Source of the DNA: DASYAN01 sp036501345 | Lineage (GTDB): Bacteria > Chloroflexota > Ktedonobacteria > Ktedonobacterales > Ktedonobacteraceae | Direction of reading: 5' to 3' | DNA: 10,378 nucleotides | Assembly (NCBI GenBank): GCA_036501345.1 | Contig: DASYAN010000402.1 | Location: forward strand, 1-10,378 | In this document: piece after piece, positions 1-6,571 of the stretch | Position numbering within the stretch: the first letter of the stretch is position 1 | Layout of the letters: each line of letters opens with the position of its first letter | Position numbers and translations under genes: made by a program | Notes under the pieces: generated by a model | The model's input: only the letters and a program-made list of their open reading frames with translations | Databases searched by the model: none | Told to the model about the DNA's origin: nothing

Positions 1-2
1 AG

Positions 3-233
3 GCGTTAAGAACTGAGCGCAAACGGCGAGGCTGGACTCAGGCCAAGGTTGCTGAGGCCTTGAGGGTCAGTACCAAAACCGTGGTCCGCTGGGAAAACGG
101 ATATGCGGCGCCCTTTCCTTACTATCGTCAGAAATTGTCTATTCTCTTTGGCAAGACTGCCCAGGAGTTAGGCCTACTTTGGAATGCAGATGAGAACGAG
201 ATGGTCAATACGGTGGAGCAGGCACCGCTATGA
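3..233 (+). CDS. XRE-type helix-turn-helix DNA-binding protein, 3' part
   Basis: Reading frame 3 is open from the window edge to the TGA at 231-233 and gives 76 residues; the start codon lies outside the window, with probably only some ten residues missing. The segment TQAKVAEALRVSTKTVVRWE is a classic HTH: a first helix (TQAKVAEAL), a turn, and a recognition helix (STKTVVRWENG), followed by a helix ending in KLSILFGKTAQELGLLW. Such domains in Ktedonobacteria are often fused to long NB-ARC/TPR signalling regions; here the protein stops about 12 residues after the domain, so it is a stand-alone DNA-binding protein. It probably acts as a dimeric cytoplasmic repressor or activator. The 3' neighbour is a co-directional giant gene starting 97 bp further on, which could be its target. 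The family call is firm; the target is inference. Confidence 0.85.
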   Translation, partial: ALRTERKRRGWTQAKVAEALRVSTKTVVRWENGYAAPFPYYRQKLSILFGKTAQELGLLWNADENEMVNTVEQAPL

Positions 234-240
234 CCAACAA

Positions 241-265
241 CAACTGAGCCCATGAGCTCATGTTG
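241..265. promoter_or_regulatory. Palindrome / hairpin between HTH gene and giant coiled-coil gene
   Basis: A perfect 12-bp palindrome, CATGAGCTCATG, spans 251-262. The same stretch can fold as CAAC-TGAGC (241-249), a six-base loop, GCTCA (256-260), one bulged T, and GTTG (262-265), giving nine pairs. No T-run follows, so it is a poor intrinsic terminator. Its place just 3' of an HTH gene and about 70 bp before the next start codon fits an operator for the HTH protein, but this is inference. I see no convincing -35/-10 pair in this gap: TTGGCA at 263-268 is too far from the TAATAT at 293-298. Confidence 0.35.
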
Positions 266-330
266 GCAGCGATCGCTCTCTCAAACGATTTGTAATATGT
301 AGTTCATAAGCAAAAAAGGAAAAAGAGATC

Positions 331-3300
331 ATGCCTAGAGATATTGGACCAGTTATTGTGATGCCTGGATCAGATGGTGATGAATACAGAAGATCACAGC
401 AAAGAATGAAAGCATTAAAAATAGAACAAGCGGGAAGAGATCGTTTTCTTCAGCAACTTTATGATACCCTCCGTCCAGGCAGTCCAGAAAGGCGAGAGCT
501 TGAGTTATCTATCGAGAAATATAGGCGTGAAATCGAAAAACATGCAGGCTCGCTCAAGCAAAGCCAAACTGAATGGCAAAAGGGAACGGAAGAAATTATT
601 CAGAACATCCTCAAATTGACAGATCATGCTGCGGAATTGTATGAACCCTACATGGAGTATCCTGTCCACGACAATTTTAAAGATTATAAAGGCGATAACG
701 CAGAAGCGGCGAAGAAACGTGACTATACTCTATACCTTATAAATCAAGCTATAGCCTTATATTATCGGAATGTAATTCAAGATCTAGAGAAACTGAAAAT
801 AACTGATAAGCCAAAGTTTAAAGAAGCAGAGCATTTCTTGCATACATTAAAATCCAAAATGAGTGAAAGAGCAGATCTGGACAGAGCTGCAACAGATTGT
901 GAAAGACTAGTAGGACTGGCCGAATTCCAAATTGCACACTCTCGAAAATGCAATGATGAAAGCGCTGCTCACTCTACCTTTATACAACAGTTGCCCGATG
1001 GGGTAGGACGCGAAACATACCCAAAGCGTTACTGGAAAGCTGGCAACGTAGCAGAATACGCTAAGGAAGCCGACAAACGAGCTGAAGAACTTGAAAGCGT
1101 ACTTGCATATGTTGAAAAGCACCGACAAGACACTGAGGCAAAAATTGGTTTATACCTTAGCCAAGCCCAAAAACGAGCTGATGCAGTTAATGAAGCTACA
1201 GCACGAGAAAATGCTGTTAATAGAAAGTTCACACAATCTGGAAGAGGAGCGGTTAACGAAGCTGGAATGCGAACGGCAAATGCGACAAATAGAGTCACAG
1301 CACTTGTACTTTTCCGTAATCAATATAAAGATAGTGCGAATCTTATAATAACGAATGGTACAAATCCTGCGCCTATTGTTGCTAGAGCAGCTAGAGAAGC
1401 TCGAGCTGCTGAAAGGCGGGCTCGAGTTGCTGGACTACGAGCTCAAGCTGCTGAGAGACGGGCTCAAGATGCTGAGAGACGGGCTCAAGATGCTGAAAGG
1501 CGGGCTCGAATAGCTAAAGCGTATAATGATCCTCAGATAAGTGAAGAAGTAGCTAAAAATGTAGAAAAACATGCTAGGGATAGTGCAAAAATGGAAAAAG
1601 AAGTAGCGAGCAATGCTTATTTAATCCAAGCAAATGAAATAAAGCTACAGAATGAACTTCAATCTGTTGCTCATAATCTTAGATTAATGCAATTAATACA
1701 AGCAAGGACCATAAGACGAGGGCTTACTCCCGAAGACAGAAGAAAAAGTCTTGCAGAGCTTGCGAATAAGGTGGAAAAAGCCGAAACAGCAAAAAACAGT
1801 GCAATAACTTTTGAGTTACAAGCTACAGAGAAAGAGCAAACAGCGTTGGAGAATATAAGAGTATCATTAGAAGAAGAGGCTGCAGCTTTAGTTCAAGAGC
1901 GAAACAATGCACAACGTATTACCAATCTAGCTACTGCAGTCACTCAAGATATAAACGTTCTAGGAAACCTTGTAAATCAACAAAGAGCACTTGAGGAGAC
2001 TCTAAGAGGTACGCCTGCCAGAGGAGCTACACCAGCTAGATCAGGCCTAATTGAGCGAGAAAAAGCTGAGTCTCAACTTTTAGGACAGATTGAAGAAGCT
2101 ATTCGTGGTAGAGCAGCCTCTATAGCAACTAATAAAGGTGAAGAACTAGCACAAAGGGCTAGAGTAGGACGTCGCCGGACTGAATTTAGGAGGGAATTAG
2201 AAAACGTAAGGGTTGCTGAAAAGGCAGTGGCAGAAGCACTCAAGCGCAATGACATCCACATGGAACGAGATGTCACAAGCGATGCTAACCAGGCAATCGA
2301 ATGTCTTCAAGAGATCAAAGATAACCTCGCTGATCAAGATGACGAAGGATTGAAGAATCGCTCGCAAGGCCACCTCTTCATTGATCCAAAGGTCGGAAAG
2401 TTCACCATTAATGGGGTGTGGATGAGCGTCAGAGAAGTTGATAAGTGGAACTTTTCTGTTCCGGGTCAAACGACCATTGATTTCAGACCAGATATCGTCA
2501 AAATAGAGGACCAGCTCATCACTCGAGAAAGCGGCAAGCAGAGTGTCGAGTCAGTCTATACAAAAAGACTCTCAAAACGTTTTTATCGGTCAGACAATTA
2601 TGAATATACCTTGGAGATTCCTGGCGATAGTTTTGCTAATGGAGGGAGAAGGCAAGCTACGCTTACAATCATCGATCTGCAAAAGCGAGATGGCAGAATT
2701 GCGAGACCGGGTGGTGGCATGTGGACACAAGCAGAATACACAACGGTAGAAATAATCCCAATGGAAGCAACTGGAAAGATTACGATTAGACAAAATCATA
2801 ACAATCAAAACGAGCCAGCAGAATTCTTGTTTGGCAGAGACATCGAGGTAATGCCCAATCCGGTTGTCGATCATGCCGCAGCACTTGCATCGAAACAGGG
2901 TCTAGGCTGGAGTGATGAGGAGAAGCGGCGTATGTGCAAGCTCGATTTAGATAGACGGGTCCTCATTCTTCCTAATGGCCAGGAGTATGGAATAGAAAAG
3001 TTTGACTGGACTGAAACCAAGTGGGATGAAGATAATGGCCTCTCGCTCCAATACAAGGGGCCAAAGGAGTTGTCCCAAGTCAATTTACTGGCTGCTTCCG
3101 TTGACATCTTTGATGAAAGGCTCTTGGGTGCTACAGCCGCTTTGAAAAAGAAGAAAAGAAAGCATGTCGAAGATGGCATAGAATGGCTTAAAAATGCTAT
3201 TAAATCCTATGACGAAGGAAAGATAAATGATGCGCTTGGGTCTCTACAAAGCGGTGAGGGAATAATGTCCTATCAATCGAGTATGGCTTCGAATGAACTT

Positions 3301-4671
3301 GAGAGACCACCAAAAAATAGACTTGAACAGGAGAGATTGAAAGGAAAGAAAAAGGCACAAAGAGAAGCTCTGACTCCCAAATGGTTGGCACATTCTATTA
3401 AGAGTACGGACGCAATGTTTGGGGCAAGACGAGGCTATGAGAATGAGGTAAAAAAGCACATACGAGCTATCCATCAACACGATTCACTCTCGGCCAAGGA
3501 CGTATGGAAATCTCGTGCTAATCCTGAGAGAGATGCTCTTATAAAGCATACGAGTAGCAAAAAGAAACAAGAGCTTCTTGAAGAGATCCGTGCTGCCGAG
3601 CACTTAGACAAAACGCTGTCTTTCCAGCTCCTTGAAGATCCGAAACAAGGTCCTGCATCTCCCACATCTCCAGTCAAAAATGCTGTTCCCAATGGATTAG
3701 AATTGTTGCGAGAGTATAATCTCTATAAAAACAAACAAGACTTCGCTAATGAGATAGAACGACACAATGTCGCACAATATCTCGAAACCATCGCAACGGA
3801 GTTCAGGACGAACCCTGATATCGATGCCTATTATACCAATCAGTGGTATCTTGAACAGGCCATAGCTGCTGCTAACGATGGGCATTTCTTGAGTAAAGAA
3901 GTCGGTGGTAAACATATTATGGGTGCAAGCGAGCATATACGGAATTTAAAACAAGTAGATCGTCCTTCCACCTCCGACAGCCTTGCCGATTTAAGACAAG
4001 CTGATGAGTATCATTGGGTGACGTACTTGCACCAAGCGCTAACTGAAGCAAATACAGAAGGTATGGCTGAACTATTGCAGCAGGCTTTACCTGTAGCAAA
4101 ATGGATGCAAGAATCCCGATACAGCAATTTAAAACTTGCGGAAAGAGCTCTTGATCCCGAGACCCCGTCAGAGGAGGCAAACAGAATGGTGGATGATATG
4201 CAAACTGTTAAGCTTTGGCCCAACGTAGACGAGAAACCCACGGTTGCCAAAGATCAAAAACCTGATGGAAAAATCGATCCCAAAGCGATAACCAAGAAAA
4301 GTGATGGCGAGTTAGCGCTGGATGCGGGCAATACATCAAAACAGATCTACAAACAAGCTTTTGATGCAATTGAACATCTTATTAACTCAACAGAGAATCC
4401 TGTGCTCCAAAGAAGATATCGAGAAAAAGCAACAGAGATGGTAATGGACTTGGCAAAGCAATCCTTTCAGATTAACAAGCAAGACAGGGATATCCAAAAT
4501 CAGTGGCAAAAGCTTGAGGAATACGTCAAAACGATGGATAGTCAGAGGTGGAAGGATTTGTGGAAAGAGATGTGGATGATATGGCTCAAGACATCTGTCG
4601 AAAGTGGAAGTAAGGGCGTTCAAACCTTTATGAGTGAATTCTTGAAAATAGTTGGAAAATCTATTGGTTAG
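331..4671 (+). CDS. Giant coiled-coil protein of unknown function (1446 aa)
   Basis: I do not recognise this protein. It starts at ATG 331, with AAGGA at 316-320 ten bases upstream as a good ribosome binding site. There is no signal peptide and no clear membrane segment, so it is probably cytoplasmic. Residues 1-220 are charged and helical. Residues about 230-680 are almost entirely helix-forming, with a seven-residue repeat tract at 357-391 (ARAAERR, AQDAERR and variants) and a short Gly/Pro/Thr hinge at 560-572. Residues about 680-930 are different: rich in aromatic and beta-branched residues and probably beta-sheet. A lysine cluster (939-945) leads into another helical region, a Pro-rich linker (about 1104-1123) and a helical C-terminus in which W1407, W1411, W1415 and W1418 line one helix face. 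No Walker, protease or nuclease motif is visible. The gene looks A+T-richer than the ATPase gene in this window. A structural or scaffold role is possible but unproven. Confidence 0.9.
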   Translation: MPRDIGPVIVMPGSDGDEYRRSQQRMKALKIEQAGRDRFLQQLYDTLRPGSPERRELELSIEKYRREIEKHAGSLKQSQTEWQKGTEEIIQNILKLTDHAAELYEPYMEYPVHDNFKDYKGDNAEAAKKRDYTLYLINQAIALYYRNVIQDLEKLKITDKPKFKEAEHFLHTLKSKMSERADLDRAATDCERLVGLAEFQIAHSRKCNDESAAHSTFIQQLPDGVGRETYPKRYWKAGNVAEYAKEADKRAEELESVLAYVEKHRQDTEAKIGLYLSQAQKRADAVNEATARENAVNRKFTQSGRGAVNEAGMRTANATNRVTALVLFRNQYKDSANLIITNGTNPAPIVARAAREARAAERRARVAGLRAQAAERRAQDAERRAQDAERRARIAKAYNDPQISEEVAKNVEKHARDSAKMEKEVASNAYLIQANEIKLQNELQSVAHNLRLMQLIQARTIRRGLTPEDRRKSLAELANKVEKAETAKNSAITFELQATEKEQTALENIRVSLEEEAAALVQERNNAQRITNLATAVTQDINVLGNLVNQQRALEETLRGTPARGATPARSGLIEREKAESQLLGQIEEAIRGRAASIATNKGEELAQRARVGRRRTEFRRELENVRVAEKAVAEALKRNDIHMERDVTSDANQAIECLQEIKDNLADQDDEGLKNRSQGHLFIDPKVGKFTINGVWMSVREVDKWNFSVPGQTTIDFRPDIVKIEDQLITRESGKQSVESVYTKRLSKRFYRSDNYEYTLEIPGDSFANGGRRQATLTIIDLQKRDGRIARPGGGMWTQAEYTTVEIIPMEATGKITIRQNHNNQNEPAEFLFGRDIEVMPNPVVDHAAALASKQGLGWSDEEKRRMCKLDLDRRVLILPNGQEYGIEKFDWTETKWDEDNGLSLQYKGPKELSQVNLLAASVDIFDERLLGATAALKKKKRKHVEDGIEWLKNAIKSYDEGKINDALGSLQSGEGIMSYQSSMASNELERPPKNRLEQERLKGKKKAQREALTPKWLAHSIKSTDAMFGARRGYENEVKKHIRAIHQHDSLSAKDVWKSRANPERDALIKHTSSKKKQELLEEIRAAEHLDKTLSFQLLEDPKQGPASPTSPVKNAVPNGLELLREYNLYKNKQDFANEIERHNVAQYLETIATEFRTNPDIDAYYTNQWYLEQAIAAANDGHFLSKEVGGKHIMGASEHIRNLKQVDRPSTSDSLADLRQADEYHWVTYLHQALTEANTEGMAELLQQALPVAKWMQESRYSNLKLAERALDPETPSEEANRMVDDMQTVKLWPNVDEKPTVAKDQKPDGKIDPKAITKKSDGELALDAGNTSKQIYKQAFDAIEHLINSTENPVLQRRYREKATEMVMDLAKQSFQINKQDRDIQNQWQKLEEYVKTMDSQRWKDLWKEMWMIWLKTSVESGSKGVQTFMSEFLKIVGKSIG
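1399..1503 (+). repeat. Five tandem 21-bp repeats coding for coiled-coil heptads
   Basis: Five consecutive 21-bp units begin at 1399, 1420, 1441, 1462 and 1483; a degenerate sixth starts at 1504. The core is GCTCAAGATGCTGA followed by a purine-rich end. Units 3 and 4 differ at one base, while the second unit is the most diverged. They lie in frame inside the giant coiled-coil gene and encode seven-residue units ARAAERR, ARVAGLR, AQAAERR, AQDAERR, AQDAERR (residues 357-391). Seven residues is exactly one coiled-coil heptad, so gain or loss of a unit would lengthen or shorten a coiled-coil without disturbing its register. The near-identity of neighbouring units points to recent slippage or unequal crossing-over. 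Confidence 0.9.
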
Positions 4672-4679
4672 AAGATATA

Positions 4680-4771
4680 AATCCTGTTAGTGCAAAAGAG
4701 CTGTCTTACTAAGCATAAGAGATAGCCATAATTTGAGCTTGATAAAACGGTCATTTTGCACTAACGGGATT
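4680..4771. repeat. 92-bp inverted-repeat element (MITE-like) between convergent genes
   Basis: The outer 18 bases, 4680-4697 (AATCCTGTTAGTGCAAAA), are the reverse complement of 4754-4771 with one mismatch. The match continues more weakly inwards: aligning about 35 bases from each end (4680-4714 and 4737-4771) gives roughly 28 identities, ending in a shared AAGC. An extra hairpin can form inside (4700-4707 with 4719-4726). The element fills the 109-bp gap between the convergent giant gene and kinase gene. Terminal inverted repeats with nothing between them suit a miniature or internally deleted transposable element. A bidirectional terminator is the alternative, but neither side has a proper T-run; only a mildly T-rich stretch follows on the minus strand. 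No clear target-site duplication is visible. Confidence 0.6.
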
Positions 4772-4780
4772 GGGCAGTCG

Positions 4781-6418
4781 CTAAACGATAATTCTATCAA
4801 TATCGGGAGCATCAGCTGTTGGATTGGAGAACTCAATGGTGTTGTTGCCAGCATTCAAACTGACAATGAGGGTAAGTGTTCCAACTACCTTCGAGTTAGC
4901 AGTGCTAGGAACATTGAAGGCCGTTGCTGGGCCACCGTTCACACTTATATATTCTGTAGGCACATCTATCCCGGCCAAAAGGTAGTAGATAGTCAGTTCA
5001 TACTTGTCACCAATATTTTTGTAAATATTGTTAAACTGTAAGGTACCATTTGTATGAGTATTATAATCCAGACCAATATATCCCACCTTTTCCATTCCAG
5101 AGCATTTAGGGCATTTAAGCACAGTTGCGCCTTCAGTCAGCGTATTCAAATCCGACTCAGCTTCATAACTTACTGGTGGTGTTAGTATTGGCGTTGGCGT
5201 TGGCGTTAACAAAGGTACACTGACCGATGGTGTTTCCCCACTAGTCGTTCCTGTGGGACTTGCCACTATCGGGGTACCGAGGTTCGCTATCGGGGTGAGA
5301 TGGCTATTTACTGCAGCAGAGTTAGTGTAGTATGCCGAAGCACTCGCAGTGGCAATGATATACCACAGGCGTGCACTGCTCACAAGCACCGCGGCTATGG
5401 CTACCAACAGGAGGACGATTTGCCAGTTAGTCTTGCGATAATGTAATGGTTGCGTAGGCTTGATCGGTCCAGGCCATGTTGATATCTCGTCAAAAGCGAA
5501 CAAATTTTCTAATACTGATGAAGATGGTTGTAATATCGAACTCTTGGGAGAGATCGATGCAGTTTCTTCCCAAGCATCTTGCAGAGCGTTTGCGAAAGCG
5601 GTAACATTTTCATACCGCTGAGCTGGGTCCTTAGCCAAGGCTTTGAATACCACATGCTCCACAGCGGGTGACAGATCGGGAACTCTCTCGCATAGCGAAG
5701 GGGGTGGGGTCGACGTGTGCTGGATACCGATCTGGTCAATGGAGCCAGTGAAGGGACATTCACCACATAGCCATTCATAAATCAGGATTCCCAGAGCATA
5801 CTGATCACTAGCGAAATGCACCTTGCCTTCTAACATCTCTGGGGCCATATAGAGGGCCGTACCAATCATGGCATCGGTAGCCTGCGTGTGCATACTCTGG
5901 ACCACCAGGGTAAGGCCAAAATCGCTGAGCAACGTCTGGTCCTGCTCCCCGAGGAGTATATTCTCCGGTTTGATATCACGGTGGATCAACTCCTCCTCAT
6001 GGGCATAGTCCAATGCCGAGGCAATTTGTTGTACCAGAGGTAAAATCTGTTCTAGTGGTAGACGTGTCCCCTCGGGAATGCGCTCCCGCAGAGATCCAGT
6101 GGGAGCATAAGCCATGACTAGGAAGGGGGTGCCAGTTTGGACTCCATAGTCAAGCACACGCATGATATGAGGATGTTCCAATCCGGCGATAGTACATACT
6201 TCATTGAGAAAATCTTTCTGAGCCTGCTTAGGCAAGTCTAGACGCAATAGCTTGATCGCACTTTGCTTTTTGAGATAGATATGTTCGCCCAGATAGACAT
6301 CGGCGCAGGCGCCTCTGCCTAACCAACGCATGAGGCGATAGTTTCCTATTTGCTCTCCTACGCGCTTGTCTGGTTCACCAGTGAGAAGTACTTTAATGTC
6401 ATTAATATCTTCTTGCAT
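4781..6418 (-). CDS. Membrane Ser/Thr protein kinase with extracytoplasmic CBM35/CBM6-like domain
   Basis: This is a Hanks-type kinase of 545 residues that phosphorylates Ser/Thr on cytoplasmic proteins using ATP. The kinase domain covers about residues 27-282 and has all key residues: glycine loop LGRGACADVYLG (33-44), ATP-anchoring K56, catalytic HRD with D148 and then K150/N153, metal-binding DFG (166-168) and APE (192-194). One hydrophobic helix (about 332-354) follows a basic KT/HYRK stretch, placing the kinase inside. Outside are a Thr/Pro/Ser linker (TPTPTP near 405-410) and a C-terminal beta-sandwich (about 417-545) with the YEAE start, VGYIG, ISVNGG and LNAGNNTIEF...APDIDRI pattern of CBM35/CBM6-like modules, so it may sense cell-wall or environmental sugars. 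The ATG at 6416-6418 has GAGGGAG (6430-6436) upstream with an 11-nt gap, slightly long. It is co-directional with the ATPase gene 153 bp upstream, but a repeat lies between them, so shared transcription is uncertain. Kinase identity is certain; the ligand is unknown. Confidence 0.95.
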   Translation of the reverse strand: MQEDINDIKVLLTGEPDKRVGEQIGNYRLMRWLGRGACADVYLGEHIYLKKQSAIKLLRLDLPKQAQKDFLNEVCTIAGLEHPHIMRVLDYGVQTGTPFLVMAYAPTGSLRERIPEGTRLPLEQILPLVQQIASALDYAHEEELIHRDIKPENILLGEQDQTLLSDFGLTLVVQSMHTQATDAMIGTALYMAPEMLEGKVHFASDQYALGILIYEWLCGECPFTGSIDQIGIQHTSTPPPSLCERVPDLSPAVEHVVFKALAKDPAQRYENVTAFANALQDAWEETASISPKSSILQPSSSVLENLFAFDEISTWPGPIKPTQPLHYRKTNWQIVLLLVAIAAVLVSSARLWYIIATASASAYYTNSAAVNSHLTPIANLGTPIVASPTGTTSGETPSVSVPLLTPTPTPILTPPVSYEAESDLNTLTEGATVLKCPKCSGMEKVGYIGLDYNTHTNGTLQFNNIYKNIGDKYELTIYYLLAGIDVPTEYISVNGGPATAFNVPSTANSKVVGTLTLIVSLNAGNNTIEFSNPTADAPDIDRIIV

Positions 6419-6506
6419 GGCGCAATAAACTCCCTCAATCCGGCTTTCTACTGGTTTATTACCTTCAAGGATACCTGACGGAAGAGGGTTTTTCCAGGGA
6501 CAAACA

Positions 6507-6553
6507 GGACAACTTGAGAAGAAAAGGGGACAACTTGAGAAGAAAAGGGGACA
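6507..6553. repeat. 21-bp direct repeats, transposon-end-like (TGTCCCC)
   Basis: Two identical 21-bp units (6507-6527 and 6528-6548) start with GGACAACTTGAGAAGAAAAG; a third, truncated copy (GGACA) follows at 6549-6553. An additional GGACAAA sits at 6498. Read on the minus strand this is TGTCCCCTTTTCTTCTCAAG repeated, beginning with 5'-TG. Several short direct copies beginning 5'-TGT at one end are what I expect of transposase-binding sites at the ends of rve/DDE elements such as the IS21, IS481, Mu or Tn7 groups. No transposase gene and no second end are seen in the window, so this would be a solo end or remnant. The repeat itself is directly visible; the transposon reading is inference. Confidence 0.6.
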
Positions 6554-6562
6554 TTTGCCCCT
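6537..6562 (-). terminator. Weak possible intrinsic terminator after the ATPase gene
   Basis: On the minus strand AGGGG (6562-6558) pairs with CCCCT (6550-6546) across a seven-base loop and is followed by TTTCTTCTC. The stem is only five pairs and the T-run is interrupted, so termination would be partial at best. It starts 10 bp beyond the TAA of the ATPase gene. It overlaps the 21-bp repeats, so the structure may simply be a by-product of the repeat sequence. Confidence 0.25.
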
Positions 6563-6571
6563 GAGGTATAC

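Noticed and set aside
331..4671. Phage tail tape-measure protein or Tc-type toxin subunit
   Set aside because: Length and helical content would allow it, but there are no hydrophobic segments, no characteristic motifs and no phage structural genes around.
4680..4771. Standard bidirectional intrinsic terminator
   Set aside because: Neither side of the stem has a proper T-run and the inverted repeats are longer and less perfect than usual; kept as an alternative only.
4733..5041. 102-residue plus-strand ORF antisense to the kinase 3' end
   Set aside because: It is antisense to the well-supported sugar-binding-like domain and has no recognisable domain or start signal.
5188..5207. TTGGCG hexamer repeated three times
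   Set aside because: It simply encodes the Thr-Pro linker of the kinase (minus strand) and is a common low-complexity coding pattern.
6498..6562. CRISPR array
   Set aside because: The 21-bp units are directly adjacent with no spacers, and no cas gene is near.
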